Of a stretch of DNA of 64,000 nt, positions 42,679 to 52,788 are shown one piece after another. Within the stretch, counting starts at the first letter, position 1. Each line of letters starts with the position of its first letter. Below the pieces are notes generated by a model. That model made no database searches and was not told the DNA's origin. It saw only the letters and a program-made list of their open reading frames with translations. The position numbers and the translations under genes are program-made. The stretch lies in assembly GCF_003751385.1 (NCBI RefSeq), contig NZ_RJVA01000015.1, positions 19,998-83,997 on the forward strand. The letters run 5' to 3'. The DNA is from Desulfosoma caldarium. GTDB lineage: Bacteria > Desulfobacterota > Syntrophobacteria > Syntrophobacterales > DSM-9756.

Positions 42679-44442
42679 ATGCGCTATTTTGGAAAGAAAG
42701 ACGAGTCCGGCGGGGATTTCCGTCCCGCCATGGGTTTTCACGGAGCGGTCGCTTCCGAACATTATTTGTCCGCTCAGGCAGCCATGGACGTGCTCAAAGC
42801 CGGCGGCAATGCCTTTGATGCCGCCGCGGCAGCCGTTTTCGTGGAAGGGTTGGTCAATCCGCACATGTTCACTCTCGGTGGCGAATGCCCCATGGTGCTC
42901 TATTCCGCTCGGGACCGGTCGGTCACGGTGGTCAACGGCAATACGCAAGCCCCGGCCGCCGCTACTCTTGAGGCCTATCGCGCTCGGGGCTTGACTTTGA
43001 TCCCTTCCCAGGGAATGCCGGCAGTCGGCGTCCCCGCCGCCGTCGCTTCGGTCTTGGACATGCTGGAAAGGTTCGGAAGCCTCCCTGTGCAAGATGTCTT
43101 GGCTCCGGCCAAGGCCTTGGCTCAGAACGGCTTTCCCGTACATGAAGGGCTGGTGCACATGCCCAAATTCGGCATTCAAGAAAACGCCGAACTGTTTCAA
43201 AGACAGTGGCCCACCTCAGCCGCCCTGTACCTGAACAGGGACGGCACCGTGCCGGAGCCGGGATCACGCCTTGTCAATGCCGCCTACGGACGTTTTTTGG
43301 ATTATCTCATGGAAGAGGCCCGAAGCCGAGGCGAATATCCGGCGCAAGGGGTACGCGCGGCGCGTGACGCTTTCTACAAGGGGGACATTGCCGATGAGAT
43401 CGACCGGTTCGTTCAGGAGCGTGATGGTTTCCTGCGACGAACCGATCTGGAATCTTACGAAACGCGGTTTGAAGAACCGGTGAGCGTGGTCTTTCGAAAC
43501 ACACAGGTGTTTAAATGTGGCCCATGGTCTCAGGGCCCTGTGTTTCTCCAAATGTTACGACTTCTTGAAGGCTTTGATCTGGAATCCATGGCCTGGCATG
43601 ATCCAGCCTATGTGCACCTATGGCTGGAAGCGGCCAAGCTCGCCTTTGCGGATCGCGAGCAATACTACGCGGATCCTCGTTTTGTGGACGTCCCCTTGAA
43701 AGAGCTGCTCAGCTCTTCTTACGCCGCACTGCGGCGCCCTCTTCTGGACCTTCGTAAAGCCAGCCGAGCCCATCGTCCCGGGGATCCTCGAGGTGCAAAG
43801 GCCCTGCTGGCCCCCGAGGCCGTCTTTCGATGGGAAAGCTGGGGTTACGGCACGGTGCATGTGGCCGTGGCTGACGCAAGAGGCAACATGGCTGCTGTGA
43901 CACCCAGCGGCGGATGGATCTGCGGCAACGAAATCGTGCCCTCCCTGGGGTTTTCACTGGGCACGCGGCTTCAGACCTTTTACCTGGATCCTGCGCATCC
44001 CAATGCCCTGCAGCCGGGCAAACGCCCGAGAACCACCCTGACGCCATCCTTGGCCTTTCGGGACGGCCAGCCATGGATGGCCTTCGGCACCATGGGCGGG
44101 GATCAGCAGGATCAATGGACCCTGCAATTTTTCCTCAACCGCGTAGTCTTTGGCATGGACACGGCCCAAGCCATCGAAGCGCCCAAGGTCTGTTCGGACC
44201 ATTTCCCCGGGACTTTTTATCCCCATGACGCCTATCCGGCACGGGTGCGTGTGGAATCGCGCATGCCCGAAGCGACTCGACGCGCCCTGGAATCCCTAGG
44301 CCACGATGTGGTGGTGGATCCGCCCTGGAGTTTGGGCTTCATATGTGCGGTGTCCCGCGAAAGGGACGGGCTTTGTGTGGCAGGGGCCGATCCTCGAGGC
44401 CATCGCCACGGTGTGTTCCCATCCTGCGCCTTGGCCTGGTGA
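42679..44442 (+). CDS. ggt: gamma-glutamyltransferase family Ntn hydrolase
   Basis: 587 residues from the ATG at 42679, with AAGGAG 7 bases upstream. The large-subunit part has VASEHYLSAQAAMDVLKAGG and FDAAAAAVFVEGLVNPHMF. The predicted self-cleavage site and nucleophilic Thr are in GYGTVHVAVADARGNMAAVT near residue 392, followed by PSGGWICGNEI. GTMGGDQQDQW matches the family's oxyanion region. No Sec leader is visible, unlike periplasmic GGT, so it may be a cytoplasmic amidohydrolase relative acting on gamma-glutamyl compounds or oxamate-like amides. It leads an operon with TRAP genes dctQ and dctM. Confidence 0.87.
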   Translation: MRYFGKKDESGGDFRPAMGFHGAVASEHYLSAQAAMDVLKAGGNAFDAAAAAVFVEGLVNPHMFTLGGECPMVLYSARDRSVTVVNGNTQAPAAATLEAYRARGLTLIPSQGMPAVGVPAAVASVLDMLERFGSLPVQDVLAPAKALAQNGFPVHEGLVHMPKFGIQENAELFQRQWPTSAALYLNRDGTVPEPGSRLVNAAYGRFLDYLMEEARSRGEYPAQGVRAARDAFYKGDIADEIDRFVQERDGFLRRTDLESYETRFEEPVSVVFRNTQVFKCGPWSQGPVFLQMLRLLEGFDLESMAWHDPAYVHLWLEAAKLAFADREQYYADPRFVDVPLKELLSSSYAALRRPLLDLRKASRAHRPGDPRGAKALLAPEAVFRWESWGYGTVHVAVADARGNMAAVTPSGGWICGNEIVPSLGFSLGTRLQTFYLDPAHPNALQPGKRPRTTLTPSLAFRDGQPWMAFGTMGGDQQDQWTLQFFLNRVVFGMDTAQAIEAPKVCSDHFPGTFYPHDAYPARVRVESRMPEATRRALESLGHDVVVDPPWSLGFICAVSRERDGLCVAGADPRGHRHGVFPSCALAW

Positions 44443-44475
44443 CGTCGTCATGATCTTCGTGATGGAGGAGAACTT

Positions 44476-45018
44476 ATGGAAAAATTAGCCGAATTGTGCG
44501 ACCGCCTGGACACCGTGAATCGAACTATCGGCCGTGGCATCGCCTGGGTGTCGTTGATCATGGTGGCCGTGGTGACCGTGGACGTCATTCTGCGCTACCT
44601 TTTCAAAATCACTTTTGTTTTTGTGCAGGAATTGGAGTGGCATCTGTTCGGTTTTCTCTTTCTTGTGGGTGCCGGCTACACCCTGCTCTACGATTCTCAT
44701 GTGCGCGTGGATGTCTTTTATCAACGCTTTTCCCCGAAAACCAAAGCGTGGATTAATTTTCTGGGATGCCTTCTGTTCCTCTTTCCTGGCTGCTACCTCA
44801 TCATCGCCACTTCCATGACTTTCGTGGCAAACTCCTGGTCCATCGCCGAGGGGTCTCCGGACCCCGGAGGGCTTCCTGCCCGCTACGTCATCAAGGCCAT
44901 GATCCCTCTGGGATTTGCTTTGGTGGCCATCCAAGGGGTTCCCATGGCTTTGCGCAGCCTTATGGTGCTGATGGGCTCGACCGAAACCTCTGCGAAAGGC
45001 GCGAAAGGAGAGCACTGA
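44476..45018 (+). CDS. TRAP transporter small membrane subunit (DctQ family)
   Basis: 180 residues, ATG with GGAGGAG. Four membrane helices; the family motif FVQELEWHLFGFLFLVGAGY and the preceding VDVILRYLF are present. Its stop overlaps the start of dctM (TGATG). It follows ggt by 33 bases. The operon lacks a binding protein on this strand; the DctP at 46452-47552 lies convergently beyond dctM. Confidence 0.9.
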   Translation: MEKLAELCDRLDTVNRTIGRGIAWVSLIMVAVVTVDVILRYLFKITFVFVQELEWHLFGFLFLVGAGYTLLYDSHVRVDVFYQRFSPKTKAWINFLGCLLFLFPGCYLIIATSMTFVANSWSIAEGSPDPGGLPARYVIKAMIPLGFALVAIQGVPMALRSLMVLMGSTETSAKGAKGEH

Positions 45019-46334
45019 TGGAATCCTTGCCAGGACTGATGTTTCTTACTCTGACTATCCTTCTCATGTTCGGGTTTCCCGTTGCCTTTACCCTTTTGGG
45101 AACGGCCCTGTTTTTCGGTCTGTACGGGTTTGGTTGGGATTTTTTTCATCTGCTGCCTCTGCGCATCTGGGGCGTCATCACCAACTTTACGCTCATTGCG
45201 GTGCCCCTTTTTGTCTTCATGGGCGTGATGCTGGAACGTTCCGGCATTGCCGAAGAGCTTTTGGAGACCATGGCTCTGCTTTTTGGTAGAATTCGAGGAG
45301 GTCTGGCCGTTTCCGTGGTTGTCGTCGGTGCACTTCTCGGCGCATCCACGGGCATTGTGGGAGCCACCGTGGTGACCATGGGGCTTTTGAGTCTTCCCAC
45401 CATGCTGCGGCGAGGCTATCAGCCCGAATTGGCTACAGGAACCATTTCCGCCTCCGGGACCCTAGGACAGATCATTCCTCCCAGCATTGTTTTGGTCCTT
45501 CTCGGCGACATCATCGGGGTTTCCGTCGGTGACCTCTTCGTCGGCGCCGCAATTCCCGGTCTGCTCCTTGTGGTTCTCTATATCTTCTACCTCCTCGTTG
45601 TGGCTCGAATCAAACCCGCTTGGGCACCTCTCATTCCCCAGGAGGAATGGCGGGAGATACTAGAAGCTGGGCTTTTTCGACGCCTCGCCAAGGCCTTGAT
45701 TCCGCCCCTTGTGCTGATGGTGAGCGTCCTAGGCTCCATCTTTGCCGGCATTGCTTCACCGACGGAAGCCGCGGCCGTGGGAGCCACGGGAGCCATGGTG
45801 CTGGCGGCCGCATACCGCAAATTTTCCTTAGAGATTCTGGTTCAGGTCATGCAAACCACCACGCGTCTCACCTGTATGGTGTTTATCATCTTGGTGGGTG
45901 CAGGGGCGTTCGGGCTGGTTTTTCGAGGATTAGGTGGAGATCATTGGGTTCGGAACATTCTGACGCATATTCCTTACGGCAAATGGGGCGTGCTCTTCAT
46001 CTGCATGAGCATCGTCTTTATCATCGGCTTCTTTTTGGATTTCATCGAAATCACCTTCATCCACATTCCGGTTCTTGCGCCCATCATGAAAGCCATGGGC
46101 TTTGACCCTCTTTGGTTTGCCATCCTGTTTGCCGTCAACCTTCAAACGTCTTTCATGACGCCGCCCTTTGGGTTTTCTCTGTTTTACCTCAAAGGCGTGG
46201 CCCCTCCGGAAATCACCACAGGCCACATCTATCGAGGCATCATTCCCTTTGTTGTTTTGCAACTTCTTAGCTTGTTAATTTTGGTTTTTTTCCCCACCTT
46301 AGCCACGTGGCTTCCACACAAGCTCCTGCGCTGA
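45018..46334 (+). CDS. TRAP transporter large permease subunit (DctM family)
   Basis: 438 residues from the ATG at 45018, behind AAAGGAG; the longer open frame upstream overlaps dctQ and is not used. About 12-13 membrane helices. Blocks: PLFVFMGVMLERSGIAEELL, GALLGASTGIVGATVVTMG, GTLGQIIPPSIVLVLLGD, ASPTEAAAVGATGA and NLQTSFMTPPFGFSLFYL. The last of these is typical of the TakP/mannitol-chloroaromatic type of DctM. It works with the DctQ encoded just upstream. Confidence 0.92.
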   Translation: MESLPGLMFLTLTILLMFGFPVAFTLLGTALFFGLYGFGWDFFHLLPLRIWGVITNFTLIAVPLFVFMGVMLERSGIAEELLETMALLFGRIRGGLAVSVVVVGALLGASTGIVGATVVTMGLLSLPTMLRRGYQPELATGTISASGTLGQIIPPSIVLVLLGDIIGVSVGDLFVGAAIPGLLLVVLYIFYLLVVARIKPAWAPLIPQEEWREILEAGLFRRLAKALIPPLVLMVSVLGSIFAGIASPTEAAAVGATGAMVLAAAYRKFSLEILVQVMQTTTRLTCMVFIILVGAGAFGLVFRGLGGDHWVRNILTHIPYGKWGVLFICMSIVFIIGFFLDFIEITFIHIPVLAPIMKAMGFDPLWFAILFAVNLQTSFMTPPFGFSLFYLKGVAPPEITTGHIYRGIIPFVVLQLLSLLILVFFPTLATWLPHKLLR

Positions 46335-46380
46335 GAAAAAAGAACGCGCGCCCAAGAGACCCCTGCCGGGCGCGCGTTCT
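46335..46380. terminator. hairpin terminator between convergent TRAP genes
   Basis: AGAACGCGCGCCC (46341-46353) and GGGCGCGCGTTCT (46368-46380) form a perfect 13-bp stem with a 14-base loop. The AAAAAA before it gives a U-run for the minus-strand dctP transcript. Confidence 0.8.
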
Positions 46381-46451
46381 GTGACCCCTCCCCAGCCCCC
46401 CTTGCGGGCTGCCATGGATGCAAAGGCACACCGCAAGGGCGGTGACGTTTC

Positions 46452-47552
46452 TCAGGCGCCGGTCTTCGCGGCGATAACATCGTAGTACGCTTTTTCTGAA
46501 ACGGATCCCCACGCGCCGATCTTTGCCTTGAACGCTTTGAAGGCTTCATGGACCTTACGGGCAACGGGGTCCTTGTTGGCTTCTTCTTCGATGGTTTCTT
46601 CGGCAAGCTTCCGCAGTCCGTCCAAGACCTGGTCGGGGAAACGCACCAGTTTCACTTTGTGTTCTTTGACCAAGGTTTCCAGGGCGGCCCCGTTCTGCGC
46701 CTCGAACTCGCTCAAGCTCCAAAGATTCGTTTCCATGGCCACGGCATCGAGAATGATCTGCAGGTCCTTGGGAAGCGACTCATAAGCTTTCTTGTTGAAG
46801 ATCACCTCTAGTGTCGTCCCCGGTTCGTGCCAACCCGGGTAATAGTAGTACTTGGCGGCTTGATAAAAGCCCATGCGCAGGTCGTGCATCGGGCCCACCC
46901 ACTCCGTGGCATCGATCACGCCGCGTTCCAACGAGGTGTAGATCTCTCCGCCGGCCAACAGGACCACAGTCCCTCCTGCCTTTGACAGAACCTTTCCGCC
47001 GAGGCCCGGTATGCGCATCTTAAGGCCTTTAAAATCGTCAAGGGTCTCAATTTTTTTGTTGAACCAGCCGCCCATTTGCACACCTGTGTTGCCCTGAGGT
47101 CTGGGCACCACATTAAAGGGCGCGTACACTTCCTCCCAGAGCTTCAATCCTCCGCCAGAATAAAACCAGGCGTTGATTCCTTGAGCATTGAATCCAAACG
47201 GCACGGCTGAAAACCATTGTGCCGCCGGACTCTTACCCGCCCAATAATAGGAAGCGGAACTGCCGCATTCGACGGTGCCTTGCGAGACGGCATCAAAGGT
47301 ACCCAGGGGTGGAACCAGTTCCCCGCCTGCATAGACCTCGATCTTCAAGCGCCCTCCACTGGCTTCCTCCACGCGCTTGGCAAACCGCTCAGCGCCGGTC
47401 TGCAGCACGGGCAACTCCGGTGGCCATGTGGTCACCATGCGCCACTTATAAGTCTGCCCTTTGGGCCACACGTATGGGGCGTTAACGGTCGCCGCTGCCA
47501 CTGCCGCAGCCGATCCCAGTCCCACTTTCTTGACGAACGATCTTCTGTCCAT
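46452..47552 (-). CDS. Tat-exported TRAP substrate-binding protein (TakP-like)
   Basis: 366 residues from the ATG at 47552, with AAGGAGG 6 bases upstream; the open frame upstream to 47936 is not protein-like. The N-terminus MDRRSFVKKVGLGSAAA is a twin-arginine signal. YKWRMVTTWPPELPVLQTGA, ASYYWAGKSPAAQWFSAVPF, GLKMRIPGLGGKVLSKAGG and PGWHEPGTTLEVIFNKKAY match the DctP group that includes alpha-keto acid- and lactate-binding proteins. A Tat route suggests cofactor-free but folded export, as seen in TakP relatives. It is probably the periplasmic partner of the convergent DctQM pair. Confidence 0.9.
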   Translation of the reverse strand: MDRRSFVKKVGLGSAAAVAAATVNAPYVWPKGQTYKWRMVTTWPPELPVLQTGAERFAKRVEEASGGRLKIEVYAGGELVPPLGTFDAVSQGTVECGSSASYYWAGKSPAAQWFSAVPFGFNAQGINAWFYSGGGLKLWEEVYAPFNVVPRPQGNTGVQMGGWFNKKIETLDDFKGLKMRIPGLGGKVLSKAGGTVVLLAGGEIYTSLERGVIDATEWVGPMHDLRMGFYQAAKYYYYPGWHEPGTTLEVIFNKKAYESLPKDLQIILDAVAMETNLWSLSEFEAQNGAALETLVKEHKVKLVRFPDQVLDGLRKLAEETIEEEANKDPVARKVHEAFKAFKAKIGAWGSVSEKAYYDVIAAKTGA

Positions 47553-47810
47553 TCCGTCCTCCTTCGTTTCACCTTGGTACGTGTCCTTGTTGCCACCTTG
47601 ACTCCCTGGAATTGAGCCACTGTCGCAGGCGGGGGTAAGTAGGTTGCGCAGCACAGGGAAAATCGAGAGAGGGAAAAGGAGTAAAAGGGATCCTCGCCTG
47701 ACCCGTTCGTCATTTCCCTTTACCACAGCTAGCCATTCATGCCAAATACTCTTCGACGCGGCGCCCAACCACGTCAGCCTTTTAAACACAGCTCCAGGAG
47801 CTGAACCGTT

Positions 47811-48821
47811 ATGATTCGTCTGGTTATGTGGGGATTGGCCGCATCGGCCTTCTTTAGCGCCACCTTCATTGTGAATCGGGCCATGAGCCTCTCCGGCGGG
47901 CACTGGGTCTGGTCGGCCGTGCTTCGCTATTTCCATATGTTGTGGATTCTTACTTTATGGATCATTGTCCGACACGGATGGACCTACTTGACCGAAGTTC
48001 TTGGCGTCTTTCGCACCCATATCCTCTTTTGGATCACCGCGGGAAGCATCGGGTTCGGCGTGTTTTACGGCGCTTTGTGCTTTGCGGCCGATCATGCGCC
48101 CGGATGGGTCGTCGCGGCCACATGGCAGATCACCATTCTGGCGACGCCCGTGGTTCTCTGGGCGTTTAAGCGTCCTATACCCTATGTCGGTGTCGTGTTC
48201 ACAGGCCTCATCTTTGTGGGCATTCTTCTCGTGCATGCACAACAGGTGGAACAGCCCACACAGATGCGCGAAACCCTCTTCGGAGCCCTGGCCGTGGTCC
48301 TGGCGGCTTTTGCCTACCCTACGGGAAATCAAATGCTCAACGCGGCCCGTCACGGCGGTTTTCAAAGGATACCGTTCGTGCGCCATCCCCACCTTCGCGA
48401 TGCCCCCACGTGTGTCCTCCTCATGACGCTGGGATCCCTTCCCTTCTGGATTCTTCTGTGGGCGGTGGTAAGCCCTGCGCCACCTGAGAGCTCCCAATGG
48501 ATGCAAACCGCCATTGTGGCACTGTCTTCCGGTGTCGTCGCCACATCTCTTTTCTATAAGGCCCGAAACGCCTCTCACGAGCCCCTGGCCATCGCCGCGG
48601 TGGACGCCACGCAAGCGGGAGAAGTGGTTTTCTCTCTTGTGGGCGAAATCCTTCTCTTGCACGGTGTCTGGCCCACTCTGTGGGGCTGGACCGGATTGAC
48701 CCTCATCGTTGGAGGACTTGTGGGCTATTGCCTTGGAAATCCTCAAACAGGTCTTGGGCCACGCCTTTTCAGCCGAGCTTCTCCCCTTGGGACAAAGCCG
48801 CGAGACCTTCCCGATCCTTGA
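47811..48821 (+). CDS. multidrug resistance efflux transporter (EmrE/DMT type)
   Basis: 336 residues, ten membrane helices, two five-helix halves as in DMT exporters. WGLAASAFFSATFIVNRAMS opens the first half and TWQITILATPVVLWAFKRPI closes it; the second half has ALAVVLAAFAYPTGNQMLN and VDATQAGEVVFSLVGEILLL. It matches the EmrE-like multidrug group more than standard EamA. The final 53 bases overlap the end of the Crp/Fnr gene on the opposite strand, so the two 3' ends are antisense to each other. Confidence 0.82.
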   Translation: MIRLVMWGLAASAFFSATFIVNRAMSLSGGHWVWSAVLRYFHMLWILTLWIIVRHGWTYLTEVLGVFRTHILFWITAGSIGFGVFYGALCFAADHAPGWVVAATWQITILATPVVLWAFKRPIPYVGVVFTGLIFVGILLVHAQQVEQPTQMRETLFGALAVVLAAFAYPTGNQMLNAARHGGFQRIPFVRHPHLRDAPTCVLLMTLGSLPFWILLWAVVSPAPPESSQWMQTAIVALSSGVVATSLFYKARNASHEPLAIAAVDATQAGEVVFSLVGEILLLHGVWPTLWGWTGLTLIVGGLVGYCLGNPQTGLGPRLFSRASPLGTKPRDLPDP

Positions 48822-49473
48822 TAAGGATGGAGCGGCCCTGCACTTCAATAAGCCCGGCAGCCACCATTTTGGAAAAGATACGGGACAAGGTTTCCGGAAT
48901 GGTGCCGAGCACGGCGGCTAAATGGGTTTTGGTCACATCCAGGTCCACCGTGTCGGCGGAAGGGTTGCGTTCGTTCAGGTAGAGAAGATAGGACGCGAGC
49001 CTTCCGGGAACCTCCTTGAGGGAAAGGGTTTCCACAAGGGCCGTGAAATGACGCAGCTTGCGGGAAAGTACCGCCAACATGGAGAGCGCCAGGCTGTTGT
49101 CTTCTTGAATGAAGCGGATGAAGGCATTCCTGGGGATAAAGAGAGCTTCCACGTCCGTCAAGGCTTCTGCATGGGCAGGGTAGGTTCCGCCGGTAAACAC
49201 CGGCACCTCTCCCAGAATGTTTCCGGCATCAAAAAGATGAAGGATCTGCTCGCGGCCGTCAAAAGAGACCTTGTAGACCTTCACACGGCCACTGCAGACG
49301 ACGTAAAACCCTTCGGCTTTCTTGCCTTCTGCAAAGATCGCTTCCCCTTTGCGATAGAGGCACTCGGTGCACATGGCCGCAAGCCTTGCCAGCTGATCTC
49401 GCGACAGGTTTTCAAACAAGAGCCCGTGGCTCAGGCATTCCATCTTGTTGGCAAGCGATCCTCTGTCCTTCAT
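48769..49473 (-). CDS. Crp/Fnr-family transcriptional regulator
   Basis: 234 residues from the ATG at 49473, with GGGAGG upstream. The N-terminal cyclic-nucleotide-like barrel holds KGEAIFAEGKKAEGFYVVCS and LHLFDAGNILGEVPVFTGGT. A dimerisation helix and a winged helix-turn-helix follow: TKTHLAAVLGTIPETLSRIF is the recognition region. There is no FNR-type N-terminal cysteine set, so an oxygen-sensing [4Fe-4S] cluster is not supported; a heme or small ligand as in HcpR-like regulators is possible. The target genes cannot be named from this window. Confidence 0.88.
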   Translation of the reverse strand: MKDRGSLANKMECLSHGLLFENLSRDQLARLAAMCTECLYRKGEAIFAEGKKAEGFYVVCSGRVKVYKVSFDGREQILHLFDAGNILGEVPVFTGGTYPAHAEALTDVEALFIPRNAFIRFIQEDNSLALSMLAVLSRKLRHFTALVETLSLKEVPGRLASYLLYLNERNPSADTVDLDVTKTHLAAVLGTIPETLSRIFSKMVAAGLIEVQGRSILIKDREGLAALSQGEKLG

Positions 49474-49723
49474 AGCCTGCCTCCCCGCCAGCGGGTCAAC
49501 GGGGTCACATCTTGATTTATGCCATGGCAATCAGACCTAAAGTGATCGAACAGGTCGTCCGCACGCGTGTCCAGGCATTACTTTTCTCGGAGCAGCACCA
49601 AACGCCAAAAGACCTGGCGAACGCTTCAAGGTCTCCGCGTCCGCCAGGTCCTTATATCATGCCGCCCCGGGAAGCCTTTACGAAAAAAGGGGATCATGTT
49701 TTTCTCGAGGCATGGGCGCAACG

Positions 49724-51334
49724 TCAAAAATCGCCCACCGAATCCACTTTTTGGCCAGGCCGCGCTTTGATTGGGCGTCCAGCTGCAGGCACCATTTCTG
49801 CAGCGCCGTGCGCGGCTTCATCTGCGGCCTTGCCGTTGCCTTTCTGGAAACGCCGACCGCGGCGTGGGGTGCGCTCAACGTGCTCTTCCATAACGGAGAC
49901 GCCCACGATGCTTTGCAGCTCCGCCACAAAGTGTTTCATGCGCTCGGCCAAATGTTGCAATTCGCTGGAGGCGGACGCCGTCTCTTCCGCATGGGCCGCA
50001 TTTTGCTGCACCACCTGATCCAATTGGGACACCGCTTTGTTGATTTGTTCGATGCCCTCGGCCTGTTCACTGCTGGCCGCTGCAATTTCCGCCACCAGAT
50101 CCCCGACGCGCCGGCTCCCCGTTTCCACCTTCGTAAAGGCCCCATTGGCCCGCGTCACCATCGTGGAACAGTCCCGAACTTTTTTCACTGTATCTTCAAT
50201 AATTTCAGCCGTACTTCGCGCCGCCTCGGCAGCTCTCATGGCCAAACTGCGCACCTCATCGGCCACCACGGCAAAGCCGGCTCCGGCGTCGCCGGCTCGA
50301 GCGGCCTCCACGGCCGCATTGAGGGCCAGCAGGTTGGTCTGAAAGGCAATTTCATCGATGGTCTTGATGATCTTTTGGGTTTGTTCACTGGCTTCTGAAA
50401 TGGCCTGAATAGCCCTGGTCAGGTCCCCCATGGCTTCCGTGGCTTCTTCGATGTCCCGGGCCGCTTCCTTGACAATGCCATGGGCCTGGCCGGCATTGTC
50501 TGCGTTTTGACGGGTCATGGACGCCAATTCCTCCAGAGCGGACGATGTTTCTTCAATGGACGCCGCCTGCTGGGAGGCGCCGTCAGCAAGGGATTGACCG
50601 GCCTCAGCCACCTGATCTGAGGCGGCCCCCAGCTGTTCAGAACCGTTATGTAGCCCGTGAACCACGCCGTAAACGGGACGAGTCACCGAGCGCACAATCC
50701 ACCAGGTGGCCAAAAGCCCCAGCACCAATAGCGCCCCGACAATCAGTCCAAAGGTAAGGCGAATCTGATTGGCCTGGGCGCGCACATCATCCACGTAAAT
50801 GCCGCTGCCGACAATCCATCCCCACGGCTGAAAAAGCTTCACGTAGGACACCTTGGGCACTGGCTTTTCCATACCTGGTTTGGGCCAGAGATAGTCCACA
50901 AAACCAGCCCCTTTTTCACGGCACACCTTGACAAACTCCACGAAAAGATGCTTCCCGTTTGGATCCTTGAAATCCGCAAGGTCTTTTCCGTCCAGTTCGG
51001 GTTTGATTGGATGCATGACCATGACCGGCTTAAGATCGTTAATCCAGAAGTAATCGTTTTCTCGATACCTCATGGTCCGAATTTGATCCAAAGCCTGCTC
51101 TTTGGCTGCGTCTTCGGCGATTATTCCCTGTTGCGCCATCTTGGCATACTTCTCCAGGACCGAATAGGCCACCTCCACGATGTGTTTCGTGGCAATGCGT
51201 TTTTCTTCCATGAGGCGCGATTGCAACGAAATGGAAATCCAGACCAAGACGGCCGCAAAGGCCACGACTCCCCCGCCACAGTACACGATCAACCTTGTGG
51301 AAAACTTGCCTCCCTTTCGCCCAAACTTTGCCAT
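49724..51334 (-). CDS. methyl-accepting chemotaxis protein with single Cache domain
   Basis: 536 residues from the second ATG at 51334, 7 bases after GGAGG. A first membrane helix is at 18-40. A periplasmic sCache_2 sensor covers about 45-190 ([52 protein letters not shown]). The second membrane helix is at about 200-222, then HAMP-like sequence, and the signalling domain with the hairpin tip [24 protein letters not shown]/FWxND-type sCache sensors often bind small carboxylates. No CheW-binding pentapeptide is seen at the C-terminus. Confidence 0.92.
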   Translation of the reverse strand: MAKFGRKGGKFSTRLIVYCGGGVVAFAAVLVWISISLQSRLMEEKRIATKHIVEVAYSVLEKYAKMAQQGIIAEDAAKEQALDQIRTMRYRENDYFWINDLKPVMVMHPIKPELDGKDLADFKDPNGKHLFVEFVKVCREKGAGFVDYLWPKPGMEKPVPKVSYVKLFQPWGWIVGSGIYVDDVRAQANQIRLTFGLIVGALLVLGLLATWWIVRSVTRPVYGVVHGLHNGSEQLGAASDQVAEAGQSLADGASQQAASIEETSSALEELASMTRQNADNAGQAHGIVKEAARDIEEATEAMGDLTRAIQAISEASEQTQKIIKTIDEIAFQTNLLALNAAVEAARAGDAGAGFAVVADEVRSLAMRAAEAARSTAEIIEDTVKKVRDCSTMVTRANGAFTKVETGSRRVGDLVAEIAAASSEQAEGIEQINKAVSQLDQVVQQNAAHAEETASASSELQHLAERMKHFVAELQSIVGVSVMEEHVERTPRRGRRFQKGNGKAADEAAHGAAEMVPAAGRPIKARPGQKVDSVGDF

Positions 51335-51438
51335 CACCATCCCTCCTGTGCATACCCTCATGAATCCAAAAACTTCCCCTGTCTTGTCTTGCTCTTCGGA
51401 AGGATGGGAAGAAAACTTGAGCGAAAATAAGGCCTTTT

Positions 51439-51783
51439 TTATCGAGGGCGCAGATGCGCAGGAAGTTTTTCCGGGTCCACATCCCCTTCGGTGAACCTGG
51501 GTGTGTAAGCACGCACCGCATCGCGATAGCCGTCGCGCAGGCCGCGCCAGAAGTTTCGGGGCACCGGCCCTTGCGCCGCCAGGGCATCCCGCGTCATCTC
51601 GGCATAGCGGCCTGCCGTCATCGATGGGTCTTTGGCTTTCCATGCCAAAGCATCTCGAAAGCCCATGACGTATCCTGCCCGATAGATGTTGTTTCTAGCG
51701 GCAAATGCCTGTGAAATAGCCAACGCGTTCAAGCTGGCTGTCACCAAAAGGATTACAAAACTCTGTGTCCACTTGACCCTCAC
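51439..51783 (-). CDS. exported hypothetical protein
   Basis: 114 residues from the GTG at 51783, 7 bases after GGAGG. A signal peptide spans about 1-29 ([20 protein letters not shown]). The mature part is basic and aromatic, with [19 protein letters not shown] and [20 protein letters not shown], two related G-x2-x-GFRDA-type segments that may be an internal repeat. I do not recognise a family. It lies 104 bases before the chemoreceptor gene on the same strand, so it could be a periplasmic partner of that receptor. Confidence 0.7.
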   Translation of the reverse strand: MRVKWTQSFVILLVTASLNALAISQAFAARNNIYRAGYVMGFRDALAWKAKDPSMTAGRYAEMTRDALAAQGPVPRNFWRGLRDGYRDAVRAYTPRFTEGDVDPEKLPAHLRPR

Positions 51784-51918
51784 GCCGATTCCTCCCTCTC
51801 CATGGGCTCAAAACACCGTGGCATGGCGCCTTGACCCACCACTTTTTCCATCAAGCCCCTTACAAGAGCACGTCCCACAATTGTATTGTTTATCGTAACG
51901 CGCGCAAGCCATCTGAGT

Positions 51919-52788
51919 CTAGCCGCCCACGGCCACCAGGGCCGCTCCAGCAACCATGATGGCCGATCCCACAAGGCGCCAGCCCACATGCTTTTCACGA
52001 AACAGCCATGCGCCATAAAGCACGCCAAAGACGGCACTCAACCTCTTGAGTGATATCATGTAGGCGGCCTGGGTCATGGAAATGGCCCATACGTGCAGCA
52101 TCACATGCAGGTAGTAGAGCGATCCCACAAGCAGGCCTTTTGAAGCATTGGACAACGTCATGAAAAGGCGGGCATCGGCTTGGCCGGTCAGGATCGCCCA
52201 GATCACCAACAAAAAATTTTGAAGAACGAAGAAAAAAACGCCGAAAAACATAGGAGAAGAGTGAAGGATGGCTTTTTTGCCGAGCACGGCAGAAAAGCTG
52301 TAAATGAAAGCCACCGCCACCATGGCCAGGGATCCCTTTTCCCTGGCGAGGGATCGCAGGGGCTCCAGCATCCCTTCTTGTGCGGAAGGAGCGTTAAGTA
52401 GATAGCCTCCGCAGACGATAATGGCGATGCCCAACACGGCGGGCCACGACGCCGCTTCCTGCAAGAAGGCGTATCCCGTGATCACCATGAAGGCGGGAGT
52501 CAAGGTCAAAAGGGGCACCGTCAAGGATAAGGGGGAAAGGCGAATCGCTTCCATGTAAAGCACAAAGCTGAGACAGTTGATGGGAACGGAGAGCCCGAAA
52601 CACCACCAGAATGTGGCATCCAAGGTCGGGACAGGCACGAAGGGCCATGTGGCGAGAAAAAGCGGCAGGCTGTAACCCAGTGGGTAGAAAGCCATGGTGA
52701 CGGCATCGCGATGGCCGAAAAACTTCTTCGTCCAGGCGTCGACGGACGCGGCCGCCAGAGCGGTCAGAACAGAGAGGGCCACCCACAT
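51919..52788 (-). CDS. EamA-family (DMT) transporter
   Basis: 289 residues, ten membrane helices in two EamA halves. The first half ends with AFMVITGYAFLQEAASWPAV; the second ends with VFGVLYGAWLFREKHVGWRL, the usual loop before the last helix. The substrate is unknown; relatives export amino acids or metabolites. It stands alone, divergent from the EAL-HDOD gene. Confidence 0.88.
   Translation of the reverse strand: MWVALSVLTALAAASVDAWTKKFFGHRDAVTMAFYPLGYSLPLFLATWPFVPVPTLDATFWWCFGLSVPINCLSFVLYMEAIRLSPLSLTVPLLTLTPAFMVITGYAFLQEAASWPAVLGIAIIVCGGYLLNAPSAQEGMLEPLRSLAREKGSLAMVAVAFIYSFSAVLGKKAILHSSPMFFGVFFFVLQNFLLVIWAILTGQADARLFMTLSNASKGLLVGSLYYLHVMLHVWAISMTQAAYMISLKRLSAVFGVLYGAWLFREKHVGWRLVGSAIMVAGAALVAVGG

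Noticed and set aside
47553..47936. 128-residue N-terminal extension of the Tat-type DctP
   Set aside because: The ATG at 47552 has a strong ribosome site and gives a proper Tat signal; the extension is not protein-like.
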